From: Bacteroidales bacterium
GTDB taxonomy: Bacteria > Bacteroidota > Bacteroidia > Bacteroidales > Tenuifilaceae
Direction: 5' to 3'
Assembly: GCA_025361485.1 (NCBI GenBank)
Contig: JANYLA010000046.1
Location: 1 to 46,342, forward strand
Length of the DNA stretch: 46,342 nucleotides
Below are positions 16,029 to 24,028 of the stretch, one piece after another. The first letter of the stretch is position 1; each line of letters starts with the position of its first letter. The notes beneath the pieces were generated by a model. That model was not told the origin of the DNA. It saw only the letters and a program-made list of their open reading frames with translations, and ran no database searches. The translations under genes and the position numbers were made by a program.

Positions 16029-17306
16029 CTATTTCGTATAGAAACTCAGAACATCTTCAATCGCCTTTACGCAAACTGGGCAAAACCCTTTAGCCTCATT
16101 GGTTCTCATTCTGCAATTAAAGGAAGGTCGATAAACTCCTTTACTAGCATACCCGCCACCTTCAAATACTCCAACTTTAGATTTATAAACATCATCGATA
16201 GGTGTTGGTATAGGAGTTCCAACTTCAATCATCCCCTTCCATTTTGAATCAAAATTCACCAAAGTAGTTAGGTTTGGCTCCCATGGCTCAACTCCTTTTG
16301 GATAAAAATCGGAATAGGCTACTTCGGAACCAAAGTACTCATCGCCAAGACCTGCAAGGCCATGCCCAAACTCATGAACAAATACCTTATCAGATAAACT
16401 ATGATTTGCTGTTGAAACATTATAATGGTTGTAAACACCACCCCCACCATACTCAGTTGAATTTACCAGGATATAAACGATATCACCTGGAGCATTTGCT
16501 GCAACATCCATTACCGATTTGAATTTTAGCGTTGTTAAATACCTGTCGGTTCCAAAGGTGTAAAAAGTGGTTCCAACAGGTGTTCTATTCCAAATATTCT
16601 TTCCGGGATTATCTGGGCCAGCTTGTTCTGATGGTGACTCAACAGCCCAAATATTTATTCTATCCTTAAATCTGTTATAAGGTTCCATCGAAATCATGTA
16701 ATCATACATTCGCTTAACATCCCTGCGAAACGATTCCATTTGAGATGAAGTATACCCTTCTGCAATAAAAGCAATATCAAGCATATGCTCAGAATCACCA
16801 TTATTAACAACCTGTGTAACAGGGTATCTACTCGGCAACTCTCGACTTATATAAATACTCGAAGGATCAATCTCAAGTTTATAGAGCGATGCAAAAACTC
16901 CATCTTTTCGTCTTGCTTCAAACTCGACAGTCACAGTCTTTTTAGGAAATGGGATACGAGTAACCTGCTCAAATGCTTTTGGAGTAATTTTAGCCTCATC
17001 GGTTGTTTGCCACTCCTGAAAAAGAGTACAAAAGCCTTTTGAATAAATCAATTTGCCTGTCTCTTTGTCTTTCACCACAATCTTGTAACTACCATAGTTA
17101 AGGGGATCGATTAAAGTATTGGATGAGCCACTCCAGAATTGTTCCTCGCTTAGCCCATCAAGGTAAATACTTTGCTTCTCTGAATCGCCGGTCAAGAAAT
17201 AATCGATTCGTAACGCTTTGGATAAAAACCAATCATCATAATTCAATTGGCTAAATCCTGATGTTGAATATATTAACACAATGGTTAACAATAGTATCTT
17301 TTTCAT
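16029..17306 (-). CDS. Secreted M64-family metallopeptidase (IgA-peptidase-like)
   Basis: Protein of 425 residues with a cleavable signal peptide (MKKILLLTIVLIYSTSGFSQ). An N-terminal beta-rich domain (about 25-160) precedes the M64 domain with DIAFIAEGYTSSQM. The zinc site is HEFGHGLAGLGDEY, with H311, E312 and H315 and a following D322-E323. M64 includes the IgA protease of Clostridium ramosum, but most Bacteroidota members have unknown substrates, so an IgA-cleaving role should not be assumed. There is no C-terminal sorting domain, so it is probably periplasmic or released. It is transcribed alone, convergent with the DUF3127 gene. Confidence 0.92.
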   Translation of the reverse strand: MKKILLLTIVLIYSTSGFSQLNYDDWFLSKALRIDYFLTGDSEKQSIYLDGLSEEQFWSGSSNTLIDPLNYGSYKIVVKDKETGKLIYSKGFCTLFQEWQTTDEAKITPKAFEQVTRIPFPKKTVTVEFEARRKDGVFASLYKLEIDPSSIYISRELPSRYPVTQVVNNGDSEHMLDIAFIAEGYTSSQMESFRRDVKRMYDYMISMEPYNRFKDRINIWAVESPSEQAGPDNPGKNIWNRTPVGTTFYTFGTDRYLTTLKFKSVMDVAANAPGDIVYILVNSTEYGGGGVYNHYNVSTANHSLSDKVFVHEFGHGLAGLGDEYFGSEVAYSDFYPKGVEPWEPNLTTLVNFDSKWKGMIEVGTPIPTPIDDVYKSKVGVFEGGGYASKGVYRPSFNCRMRTNEAKGFCPVCVKAIEDVLSFYTK

Positions 17307-17449
17307 TTTACAATAAGATTTATTTTTTCAATTAGACCCCTAAAATCAGAATAAGTTGAATGTTTTGCAATAATATGTTTTGTTTAGATTTGAATGTATG
17401 CTAAAAATCATATTTAATGAATCTTATGCAGTTTTAAGTTGGATTTTTT

Positions 17450-17457
17450 TATTTTTG
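17450..17457 (+). promoter_or_regulatory. Probable -7 promoter element (TATTTTTG)
   Basis: Exact TAnnTTTG match 20 bases upstream of the mechanosensitive channel ATG at 17478. No good TTTG is found at -33. Confidence 0.4.
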
Positions 17458-17477
17458 CGCCATAAACAAAAAATTAT

Positions 17478-18746
17478 ATGCTAGCGCAAGTCCAAGAAAT
17501 AGAAGAACAGGTAGTACAAAAGTATCAAATGCTTGAGAACCTAGAGGCATGGTTGATAAATAATGGAATGAATGAATCGTTTGCGCAATTCTTCAAAGTA
17601 GGAATATCTCTCGCAGCTATTGCTCTTTTGGCTTTTATTGCTGATTATATAACCCGAAAAATATTTCTGGTTATTGTTGCAAGAATGGCCAAGAAGACTG
17701 AAACAGAATGGGATGATATCCTCCTTGAACGCAAATTTTTTCATACCCTCGCCCACTTTGCTCCTGCAATAGTTATCTACCTTACAATAAGCGTTGCACT
17801 TTACGATTATTCGCCAAAGCTTACCGTGTTTTTCTATGATCTTACGAAAATATATATGGTATTCGTCTCTCTTTTGGTAGTTAATTCATTCCTTAATGCA
17901 GTACATGACATTTACCAATCCTTACCATTTTCTAAGAGCAGACCAATTAAAGGTTATCTTCAGGTAGTAAAAATCATCATCTACTTCTTTGGTGGAATTG
18001 TTATCATCTCAATATTAATAAATAAAAACCCCGCTAATCTCCTCGTAGGATTAGGTGCATCAGCCGCAATATTATTATTAGTTTTCAAGGATACAATCCT
18101 CGGTTTAGTTGCATCAATACAACTTTCAGCCAACAACCTAGTTAAACCTGGCGATTGGATTGAAATGCCAAGCCGTAAAATTGATGGAACGGTACTTGAA
18201 ATCTCGTTAAATACCGTAAAGGTTCAGAATTACGATAGAACGATAAATACGATTCCAACCTATGCGCTTATTTCGGAGAGCTTTCAGAACTGGCAGGGCA
18301 TGGTTGAATCGGATGGTCGATTAATAAAACGATCGATCCTTATTGACATGAAGAGCATCAAGTTCTGCCAAAAAGAAGATCTCGAAAAGTATAGCAAAAT
18401 CAAATATTTAAAAGATTATATTGATTCGAAAAACAAAGGCAGTGAAAATGCCTTTACGATCAATAACGGTCAAAGCATTACAAACTTTGGCATTTTCAGA
18501 AAGTATGTAGAATATTTTCTCAAGAACAATCCAAATATCAATCAAGATTCAACAGTAGTTGCCCGTCATCGTCAACCTTCGGAGAATGGTATGCCTTTGG
18601 AAATTTATTGCTTTTCGAAAGAAAAATCCTTGGCAAATTACGAAGAAGTACAATCCGAAATATTTGAGCATATCCTATCGATTATTCCAGAATTTGGACT
18701 TAAAGTTTTTCAACGTCCAACTGGCGATGATTTTAAAGGAGTTTAA
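17478..18746 (+). CDS. MscS-family mechanosensitive channel, YbdG-like
   Basis: Inner-membrane channel of 422 residues. After a short helical N-terminus, about five hydrophobic helices (starting near 25, 75, 105, 155 and 180) lead into the pore helix ANLLVGLGASAAILLLVFKD and the MscS beta domain (NLVKPGDWIEMP, KVQNYDRTINTIPTYALISE). Length and the SFQNWQGM stretch after the beta domain resemble E. coli YbdG (MscM type, about 415 residues) rather than MscS itself. Its role is release of solutes on hypo-osmotic shock. A -7 element lies upstream and a terminator follows. Confidence 0.92.
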   Translation: MLAQVQEIEEQVVQKYQMLENLEAWLINNGMNESFAQFFKVGISLAAIALLAFIADYITRKIFLVIVARMAKKTETEWDDILLERKFFHTLAHFAPAIVIYLTISVALYDYSPKLTVFFYDLTKIYMVFVSLLVVNSFLNAVHDIYQSLPFSKSRPIKGYLQVVKIIIYFFGGIVIISILINKNPANLLVGLGASAAILLLVFKDTILGLVASIQLSANNLVKPGDWIEMPSRKIDGTVLEISLNTVKVQNYDRTINTIPTYALISESFQNWQGMVESDGRLIKRSILIDMKSIKFCQKEDLEKYSKIKYLKDYIDSKNKGSENAFTINNGQSITNFGIFRKYVEYFLKNNPNINQDSTVVARHRQPSENGMPLEIYCFSKEKSLANYEEVQSEIFEHILSIIPEFGLKVFQRPTGDDFKGV

Positions 18747-18777
18747 TCAAAAAAATATACTAAAATTATCTGTCGCA

Positions 18778-18808
18778 CCCTCAATAGTTTAGGCTATTGA
18801 GGGTTTTT
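18778..18808 (+). terminator. Rho-independent terminator after the MscS-type gene
   Basis: Perfect 10-bp stem CCCTCAATAG/CTATTGAGGG (18778-18787 and 18794-18803), loop TTTAGG, then five T residues. It is 31 bases after the channel stop codon. Confidence 0.85.
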
Positions 18809-18870
18809 AATTTGCAAAAACAGCTTTTTTGAATGAGGTGTTTTCACTATATTTAGTCAAAATATTTTAT

Positions 18871-19344
18871 ATGGAAAAAGACGAGACCTTAATGGAGCAA
18901 GCAATTAATCTTGCCATTGAAGGAGTAACAGGTGGAAAGGGTGGCCCTTTTGGTGCAATTGTAGTTAAGGATGGCGAAATCATTGGCCGTGGAAACAATT
19001 CCGTGACATCGACAGATGATCCAACAGCGCATGCTGAGGTTATGGCAATTAGAGAAGCCTGTAAGAATTTAAAATCGTTTCAGCTGAATGGCTGTGTTCT
19101 TTACACTTCATGCGAACCCTGCCCAATGTGTTTAGGTGCAATTTATTGGTCGCGTTTGGATATCGTTTACTATTCAGCTTCGCGCCATATGGCATCGTAC
19201 CATGGCTTCGACGATAGCTTTATCTACAATGAGGTTAATCTACCTTTCGATCAACGAAAAATTCCTTTCCTGCAGGTTGCTGCCGAAAAGGGGGTTATTC
19301 CTTTCAGAGAATGGGAGAAAAAGGAGAATCGGGTGGATTATTAA
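18871..19344 (+). CDS. guaD: Guanine deaminase (cytidine-deaminase fold)
   Basis: Protein of 157 residues closely resembling Bacillus subtilis GuaD (156 residues). The zinc ligands are H54 (with E56 as proton shuttle in HAEVMAIREA) and C84/C87 in CEPCPMCLGAIYW. The C-terminal FDDSFIYNEV segment and the terminal aromatic residue are also GuaD-like and distinguish it from the tRNA adenosine deaminase TadA. It converts guanine to xanthine and ammonia in the cytosol. I use ATG 18871; the frame extends to a TTG at 18829, which appears to be part of a TTTG element (18828-18831) with a near-match TATATTTA 16 bases later. It may be co-transcribed with the patatin gene 27 bases downstream. Confidence 0.88.
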   Translation: MEKDETLMEQAINLAIEGVTGGKGGPFGAIVVKDGEIIGRGNNSVTSTDDPTAHAEVMAIREACKNLKSFQLNGCVLYTSCEPCPMCLGAIYWSRLDIVYYSASRHMASYHGFDDSFIYNEVNLPFDQRKIPFLQVAAEKGVIPFREWEKKENRVDY

Positions 19345-19371
19345 CAAAAAGCGATAAGTAAAAAGCGTATA

Positions 19372-20295
19372 ATGAAAAAAAAGCCCCCTGCAACAAAAAA
19401 TATTGCGTTAGTTCTATCGAGCGGTGGTGCGAGGGGATTGGCACATATTGGGGTTATCGATGAGCTAACTGAGCGTGGATACAATATCACCTCAATTGCT
19501 GGAAGCTCCATGGGTGCGCTGGTTGGGGGTTTATATGCAACCAATAATCTTGAGAAATTCAGGGGCTGGATTATAACCCTCGATAAAATGGATATTTTCA
19601 ATCTTATCGACTTTACCCTAAGTTCTCAAGGATTTATAAAAGGTGAAAAGATTTTTCACAAGATGCAAGAATTGAAGATGATACCTGATATCAACATTGA
19701 GGATCTTTCTATAAAATATGTCGCAATCGCTACAGATATCATCAAAAATGAAGAGGTAATTTTTGATTCAGGGAATCTTCATAGTGCCATAAGGGCATCT
19801 ATCTCAATACCAAATGTTTTTACTCCAATTGAGCACTCAGATGGAATTCTTGTTGATGGTGGCGTTTTAAATCCTTTGCCAATCGACAGGGTTTCAAGAG
19901 CAAAGAATGATATTTTAATTGCCGTTGATCTTAACTCGCTTGTGCCCTACATCAAACCAATTTTACCAAAGAAGAAGGTTAATGAAGTTTTACATAGCGA
20001 AAAAACTGCGAAGCTAATTAAGAGGTGGGATAAGTTTTTTAGCAGCCACCATAAAGAAATAGTCGAGAAGCCTGTCAATAAGAAGCTAAAGCTAAGTTAC
20101 TTTGATATTTTAGCCCGCTCCGTTCAGCTGATGCAGTCAAAACTGTCGATGCAGACAATAGAAACCTATCCCCCAGATGTTTTAGTGAGTATATCTAAAT
20201 ATTCCTGCTCAGTCTTCGAGTTTTACAAAGGGGAAGAGATGATAGCCTATGGACGCGAAGCGTGCAAAAAAGCCTTGGGCGAGGCTGGACTATAA
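19372..20295 (+). CDS. Patatin-like phospholipase
   Basis: Serine acyl hydrolase of 307 residues. The oxyanion motif is SSGGARGLAHIGV (16-28), the nucleophile is S46 in GSSMGA and the dyad aspartate is D162 in VDGGV. No signal peptide or membrane helix is present, so it is probably cytoplasmic or peripheral. It resembles the bacterial RssA/YchK-like family, with a C-terminal extension of about 100 residues. Lipid substrate is unknown. Its stop codon overlaps the convergent rlmB gene by six bases. Confidence 0.93.
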   Translation: MKKKPPATKNIALVLSSGGARGLAHIGVIDELTERGYNITSIAGSSMGALVGGLYATNNLEKFRGWIITLDKMDIFNLIDFTLSSQGFIKGEKIFHKMQELKMIPDINIEDLSIKYVAIATDIIKNEEVIFDSGNLHSAIRASISIPNVFTPIEHSDGILVDGGVLNPLPIDRVSRAKNDILIAVDLNSLVPYIKPILPKKKVNEVLHSEKTAKLIKRWDKFFSSHHKEIVEKPVNKKLKLSYFDILARSVQLMQSKLSMQTIETYPPDVLVSISKYSCSVFEFYKGEEMIAYGREACKKALGEAGL

Positions 20296-21033
20296 ACCCC
20301 GTTGCCTCAACACTTCATAAATAATAACACCTGCAGCGACCGATACATTTAACGAACCGATTTTCCCATTAATTGGAATGCGTACCAAACCATCGGCAAG
20401 TTTAAACAAATCGGTTGAAACACCCGTATCCTCAGCACCCAAAACAACAGCAAGAGGACCTTTGAAATCGACATCATAGAGTACATCAGAACCTTTGTCG
20501 GCTGTAATGATGGTTTTGAATCCACTATTTTTAAGAAAATTCAAGGTAACTTTCAAACTTCCAACTTTACAAATTGGAATATGATGCAAAGCACCAGCCG
20601 AGGTCTTAACTGAATCGGAGCCAATTTGCGCTGCTCCCTTGGCAGGAACAATTATCGCATCAACCCCTGCGCATTCGGCTGTTCGAACAATAGCGCCGAA
20701 GTTGCGAACATCTGTTATTCTATCGAGAATTAGCAAAAAAGGCTCCTTGCCGCTTTCGAAGAGCATTGGAACCAATGATTCCAATTCAACAAGTTCAATG
20801 GGAGTTACAAATGCAATTACCCCTTGATGGTTACGATTTCCATATTTTGCGAATCGCTCATAAGGAACGAGCTGATAAGGAATTCCTTTCTCCTTGATTA
20901 AACTTAAGAGTTCATTGGCTAAATCACCAACCAACCCCTGCTTTATTAATAGTTTATCTACCTGTTTTCCTGAATTAATCGCCTCAATTACTGGCCTTAT
21001 CCCGTATATTGAATCATCTATTTCTTTTGACAT
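20290..21033 (-). CDS. rlmB: 23S rRNA (guanosine-2'-O-)-methyltransferase RlmB
   Basis: SpoU/TrmH-family protein of 247 residues. An N-terminal substrate-binding domain (about 5-75, IYGIRPVIEAINSGKQVDKL) precedes the trefoil-knot methyltransferase domain. The three family motifs are visible: NFGAIVRTAECAG, LGAEDTGVS and IPINGKIGSLNVSVAAGVIIYE. RlmB methylates G2251 of 23S rRNA; paralogues acting on tRNA are possible but less likely with this N-terminal domain. It overlaps the patatin gene tail to tail and lies about 146 bases after the ABC-F gene, with a heptamer repeat between. Confidence 0.92.
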   Translation of the reverse strand: MSKEIDDSIYGIRPVIEAINSGKQVDKLLIKQGLVGDLANELLSLIKEKGIPYQLVPYERFAKYGNRNHQGVIAFVTPIELVELESLVPMLFESGKEPFLLILDRITDVRNFGAIVRTAECAGVDAIIVPAKGAAQIGSDSVKTSAGALHHIPICKVGSLKVTLNFLKNSGFKTIITADKGSDVLYDVDFKGPLAVVLGAEDTGVSTDLFKLADGLVRIPINGKIGSLNVSVAAGVIIYEVLRQRGL

Positions 21034-21109
21034 AACATTTAGTTGTTAGTTGACGACTGCCTTTAGGCAGCGTTGACAGTTTACATATTAATAAAAGGTT
21101 ATATAGTGC

Positions 21110-21179
21110 TTTTCACTTGTCACTTGTCACTTTTCACTTGTCACTTTTCACTTGTCACTTGTCACTCGTCGCTTTTCAC
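21110..21179. repeat. Ten tandem heptanucleotides, TT(T/G)TCAC
   Basis: Ten contiguous 7-base units run from 21110 to 21179: four TTTTCAC, five TTGTCAC and one degenerate TCGTCGC. The array ends directly against the reverse-complement stop codon of the ABC-F gene (21180-21182). The unit's complement, AAAAGTG, also occurs in the terminator after the SpoIIE-type gene (31284-31315). Tandem heptamers can expand or contract by slippage. Confidence 0.85.
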
Positions 21180-23135
21180 TTACAAATTCCTTTTAGCTTT
21201 TAATTCCTCCACCTCTATAGACAAGGCTTCCCATCTTTTCATAAAATCATTCAATTCATCCTTTAGCTCCTGATACTTCGAGAAAAAAGCATAATCGGGG
21301 TTAGCAGCATCTCCTTCATCGGGATTGGCAAATTTAGCATCAAGTCGGTCAATTTCTGCTTCAATCGCTTCAATCTTACCTTCAACCTCTTCGAGTTGAA
21401 CAACTAATTTTCGAATTTGCTTATCAACCTCCTTGCGTTCAAGCCATGCCTGCTTTTGCTCCGAATCAGATTTTGGTTCTACATCGCGAACCTCCTCGCG
21501 CTTACGCTCAAGCTCCTTAAGATTTGCAAGCTTTCTCCGACGTAGAAAATCGTATATCCCACCAAGATGCTCTTTAACCCTACCATCGCTAAATTCATAT
21601 ACCTTATTAACCAAACCATTTAAAAACTCCCTGTCGTGGGAAACTACGATAAGCGTTCCATCGAACTTGAGCAATGCATCTTTCAAGATATCCTTGGAGC
21701 GCATATCGAGATGGTTGGTTGGCTCATCGAGTACAAGCAAATTATATGGCTGAAGCATTAATTTGGCCATAGCCAAACGGTTACGCTCACCGCCCGAAAG
21801 AACACCCACTTTTTTATCTACATCATCGCCACGGAAAAGGAATGCGCCAAGGATATCGCGCATCTTTAAACGGACATTACCAACAGCTACATTATCAATA
21901 GTTTCAAGCACAGTGAGTGAGTTATTCAAAAGTTCATCCTGATTCTGAGCAAAATAACCAATGCTCACATTATGACCAATTCGGTTATGTCCATCGTAAT
22001 CGAGTTCCCCAATAATAATTCGGCTCATGGTGGTTTTCCCCTCACCGTTACGCCCAACAAAGGCAACCTTCTCGCCTCGCTGAACAGTGAAGTTCGCTCC
22101 GCTAAATATTAAACGACTTCCAAAACTCTTCGACACCTCTTTTGCCTCAACCACAGTATCGCCAGAGCGTGGAGCTGGCGGAAATTTAATATTTAACGAT
22201 GTTAAATCCTCATCGTCTACCTCAATTATATCAAGCTTATCGAGCTGCTTAATGCGCGATTGAACCTGAACTGCCTTAGTTGACTTATACCTAAACCTAT
22301 CGATAAAATCCTGAGTATCCTCAATCATCTTCTGCTGATTACGGTATGCAGCCATCTGCTGCTCCCTGCGTTCACGGTGGAGTTCAACATATTTAGAGTA
22401 TGAAACTCTATAATCATACGCAACTCCAAGCGAAAGCTCAATTGTACGCTGAGTTACATTATCGAGAAAAGCCTTATCGTGCGATATGAGCAGCAATGCT
22501 CCCGAAAAATCGCTCAGATATTCCTCGAGCCATTGAATCGATTCAATATCCAAATGATTGGTTGGCTCATCGAGAAGTAAGGCTTCGGGTTTTCGAAGAA
22601 GCAGCTTTGCGAGTTCAATTCGCATTCGCCAACCACCGCTAAACTCAGAGGTTTGTCGCTCAAAATCGCTGCGTTTAAATCCAAGTCCTGTAAGAGTTTG
22701 CTCAACCTGCGATTCGATATTTCCGCCCCCAATAATATTGTAATGATCGGATTTATCGGTTAGCTGATTAATCAATTTAATATATGAATCGCTTTCATAA
22801 TCGGTCCTCTCAGCAATCGCCTTACCTAAAAGATCAATTTCTTTCTTTAGCTCAATGGTTTCTTTGAAGGCCAATAGCGTTTCGTTTAGAACCGTTCTTC
22901 CATCGGCAATCACCATTTGCTGAGGTAAATATCCAACTCTAACATCATTGGGTATTGAAACGCTACCAGAAGTTGGTTTCATCTCACCCACAATTAATTT
23001 CAACAGCGTTGATTTGCCCGCACCATTCTTACCAACAAGACCTATCCTGTCGCGCGGGGTAATTAGGAAGTTAATATCCTTAAAGAGTTGAAACCCACCA
23101 AAACTTACTGTAACCTGATTAACAGAAATCATCAA
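21180..23135 (-). CDS. ABC-F family ATPase
   Basis: Cytoplasmic protein of 651 residues with two ABC domains and no membrane segment. The first has GKNGAGKSTLLKL, EFSGGWRMRIELAKLL and LLLDEPTNHLDIES; the second has GRNGEGKTTMSRI, LSGGERNRLAMAKLM and LVLDEPTNHLDM. The linker (about 235-315) and a C-terminal coiled coil (about 545-651) match Uup/YheS-type ABC-F proteins acting on the ribosome. The coiled coil is not diagnostic of an antibiotic-resistance subtype. A TATTTTTG box with a TTTG 16 bases upstream precedes the ATG. The stop codon abuts a heptamer repeat array. Confidence 0.93.
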   Translation of the reverse strand: MMISVNQVTVSFGGFQLFKDINFLITPRDRIGLVGKNGAGKSTLLKLIVGEMKPTSGSVSIPNDVRVGYLPQQMVIADGRTVLNETLLAFKETIELKKEIDLLGKAIAERTDYESDSYIKLINQLTDKSDHYNIIGGGNIESQVEQTLTGLGFKRSDFERQTSEFSGGWRMRIELAKLLLRKPEALLLDEPTNHLDIESIQWLEEYLSDFSGALLLISHDKAFLDNVTQRTIELSLGVAYDYRVSYSKYVELHRERREQQMAAYRNQQKMIEDTQDFIDRFRYKSTKAVQVQSRIKQLDKLDIIEVDDEDLTSLNIKFPPAPRSGDTVVEAKEVSKSFGSRLIFSGANFTVQRGEKVAFVGRNGEGKTTMSRIIIGELDYDGHNRIGHNVSIGYFAQNQDELLNNSLTVLETIDNVAVGNVRLKMRDILGAFLFRGDDVDKKVGVLSGGERNRLAMAKLMLQPYNLLVLDEPTNHLDMRSKDILKDALLKFDGTLIVVSHDREFLNGLVNKVYEFSDGRVKEHLGGIYDFLRRRKLANLKELERKREEVRDVEPKSDSEQKQAWLERKEVDKQIRKLVVQLEEVEGKIEAIEAEIDRLDAKFANPDEGDAANPDYAFFSKYQELKDELNDFMKRWEALSIEVEELKAKRNL

Positions 23136-23152
23136 TAGAAATTTTTATGCCG

Positions 23153-23180
23153 CAAAAATATGAAATACAAAGGAATCAAA
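23153..23180 (-). promoter_or_regulatory. Probable promoter of the ABC-F gene
   Basis: On the minus strand TTTG (23180-23177) is followed after 16 bases by TATTTTTG (23160-23153), 17 bases before the ATG at 23135. This fits the Bacteroidota -33/-7 pattern with slightly short spacing. Confidence 0.45.
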
Positions 23181-23404
23181 TCATAAAAGGATTTTATTAT
23201 TTATAAAATCCGTATAAAAGCAAAATATCCAAGCCCATAATTTTAAAAGATTAAAGTCTTGACATTAGCAATTCACTCCATTCAAATACACAATTTACAA
23301 ACTCATCAAATTATCAGGTCGTTGTTTAAATATTTAAAAAAGAATGAACCATAATAATTCATTATTGTTTATATTGCAATTTGATAAATAAAAACAAAAC
23401 CGCT

Positions 23405-23962
23405 ATGCAAGTAAAAGGAACAAGTATTATTACTACAAGAGATTTTGTTAAGGAAACATTCCCGAGTAAGTATAACGATTGGTTAAAATCGTTACCCCCT
23501 GAATCTAAAAAGTTATATGAAGGAGCTGTAAAAGTTGGCGATTGGTATGAAATAAAGCCTGCATACTACGATCCAATGGAAAAGGTTGTTGAGCAATTCT
23601 ATAATTTTAACACCCAAAAGGCTGGTGAAGAACTGGGAAAATTTAGTGCAAAGGTAACTTTAAACGGTATATATAAGGTGTTTCTTTTTGTTGCAACACC
23701 TCAATATCTAATGAAACGAGCCTCACGAATGGTTGAAACCTTCTATGTACCCTCAGATACTGAAGCAATCGAAACAGGGAGTAAATCTGCTGTGTTGAAG
23801 ATAAAAAAATTCGATGGAATTACGAAAACCCTTGAGTATCGATTTGCAGGTTGGATATTCAAAGCCATAGAATTATGCAATTGTAAAAATGTCACATACA
23901 AAATAACTAGCCATATATCATCAGGACAACCCACGACAAATATTGAGTTTAAATGGGAATAG
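23405..23962 (+). CDS. Uncharacterised protein, possibly DUF2378/TIGR02265-like
   Basis: Soluble protein of 185 residues with no signal peptide or membrane helix. The opening (VKGTSIITTRDFVKETFPSK, then W-L-K-S-L-P and a conserved-looking VGDWYEIKP) recalls the TIGR02265/DUF2378 and heme-NO-binding-like helical fold from memory, but I would not assign a function. Cysteines are few (C-N-C near 160). I chose ATG 23405; a TTG at 23381 would add eight residues. The gene stands alone, convergent with lpdA, and shares its terminator. Confidence 0.65.
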   Translation: MQVKGTSIITTRDFVKETFPSKYNDWLKSLPPESKKLYEGAVKVGDWYEIKPAYYDPMEKVVEQFYNFNTQKAGEELGKFSAKVTLNGIYKVFLFVATPQYLMKRASRMVETFYVPSDTEAIETGSKSAVLKIKKFDGITKTLEYRFAGWIFKAIELCNCKNVTYKITSHISSGQPTTNIEFKWE

Positions 23963-23978
23963 GTATTAATTGAGGGTA

Positions 23979-24012
23979 AATAGAAAGAGCCGGAAATCCG
24001 GCTCTTTCTATT
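23979..24012. terminator. Bidirectional hairpin between convergent genes
   Basis: Perfect 15-bp inverted repeat AATAGAAAGAGCCGG/CCGGCTCTTTCTATT with loop AAAT. It lies between the uncharacterised gene (ends 23962) and lpdA (stop at 24029, minus strand), and can terminate both. Confidence 0.8.
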
Positions 24013-24028
24013 ACAATTATTACTTGAT

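Noticed and set aside
16029-17306. Assignment of the M64 peptidase as an IgA protease
   Set aside because: Only the zinc motif and fold are visible; most Bacteroidota M64 members have unknown substrates.
21110-21179. CRISPR-like short repeats
   Set aside because: Seven-base units are contiguous with no spacers and no cas genes are present; this is a simple tandem repeat.
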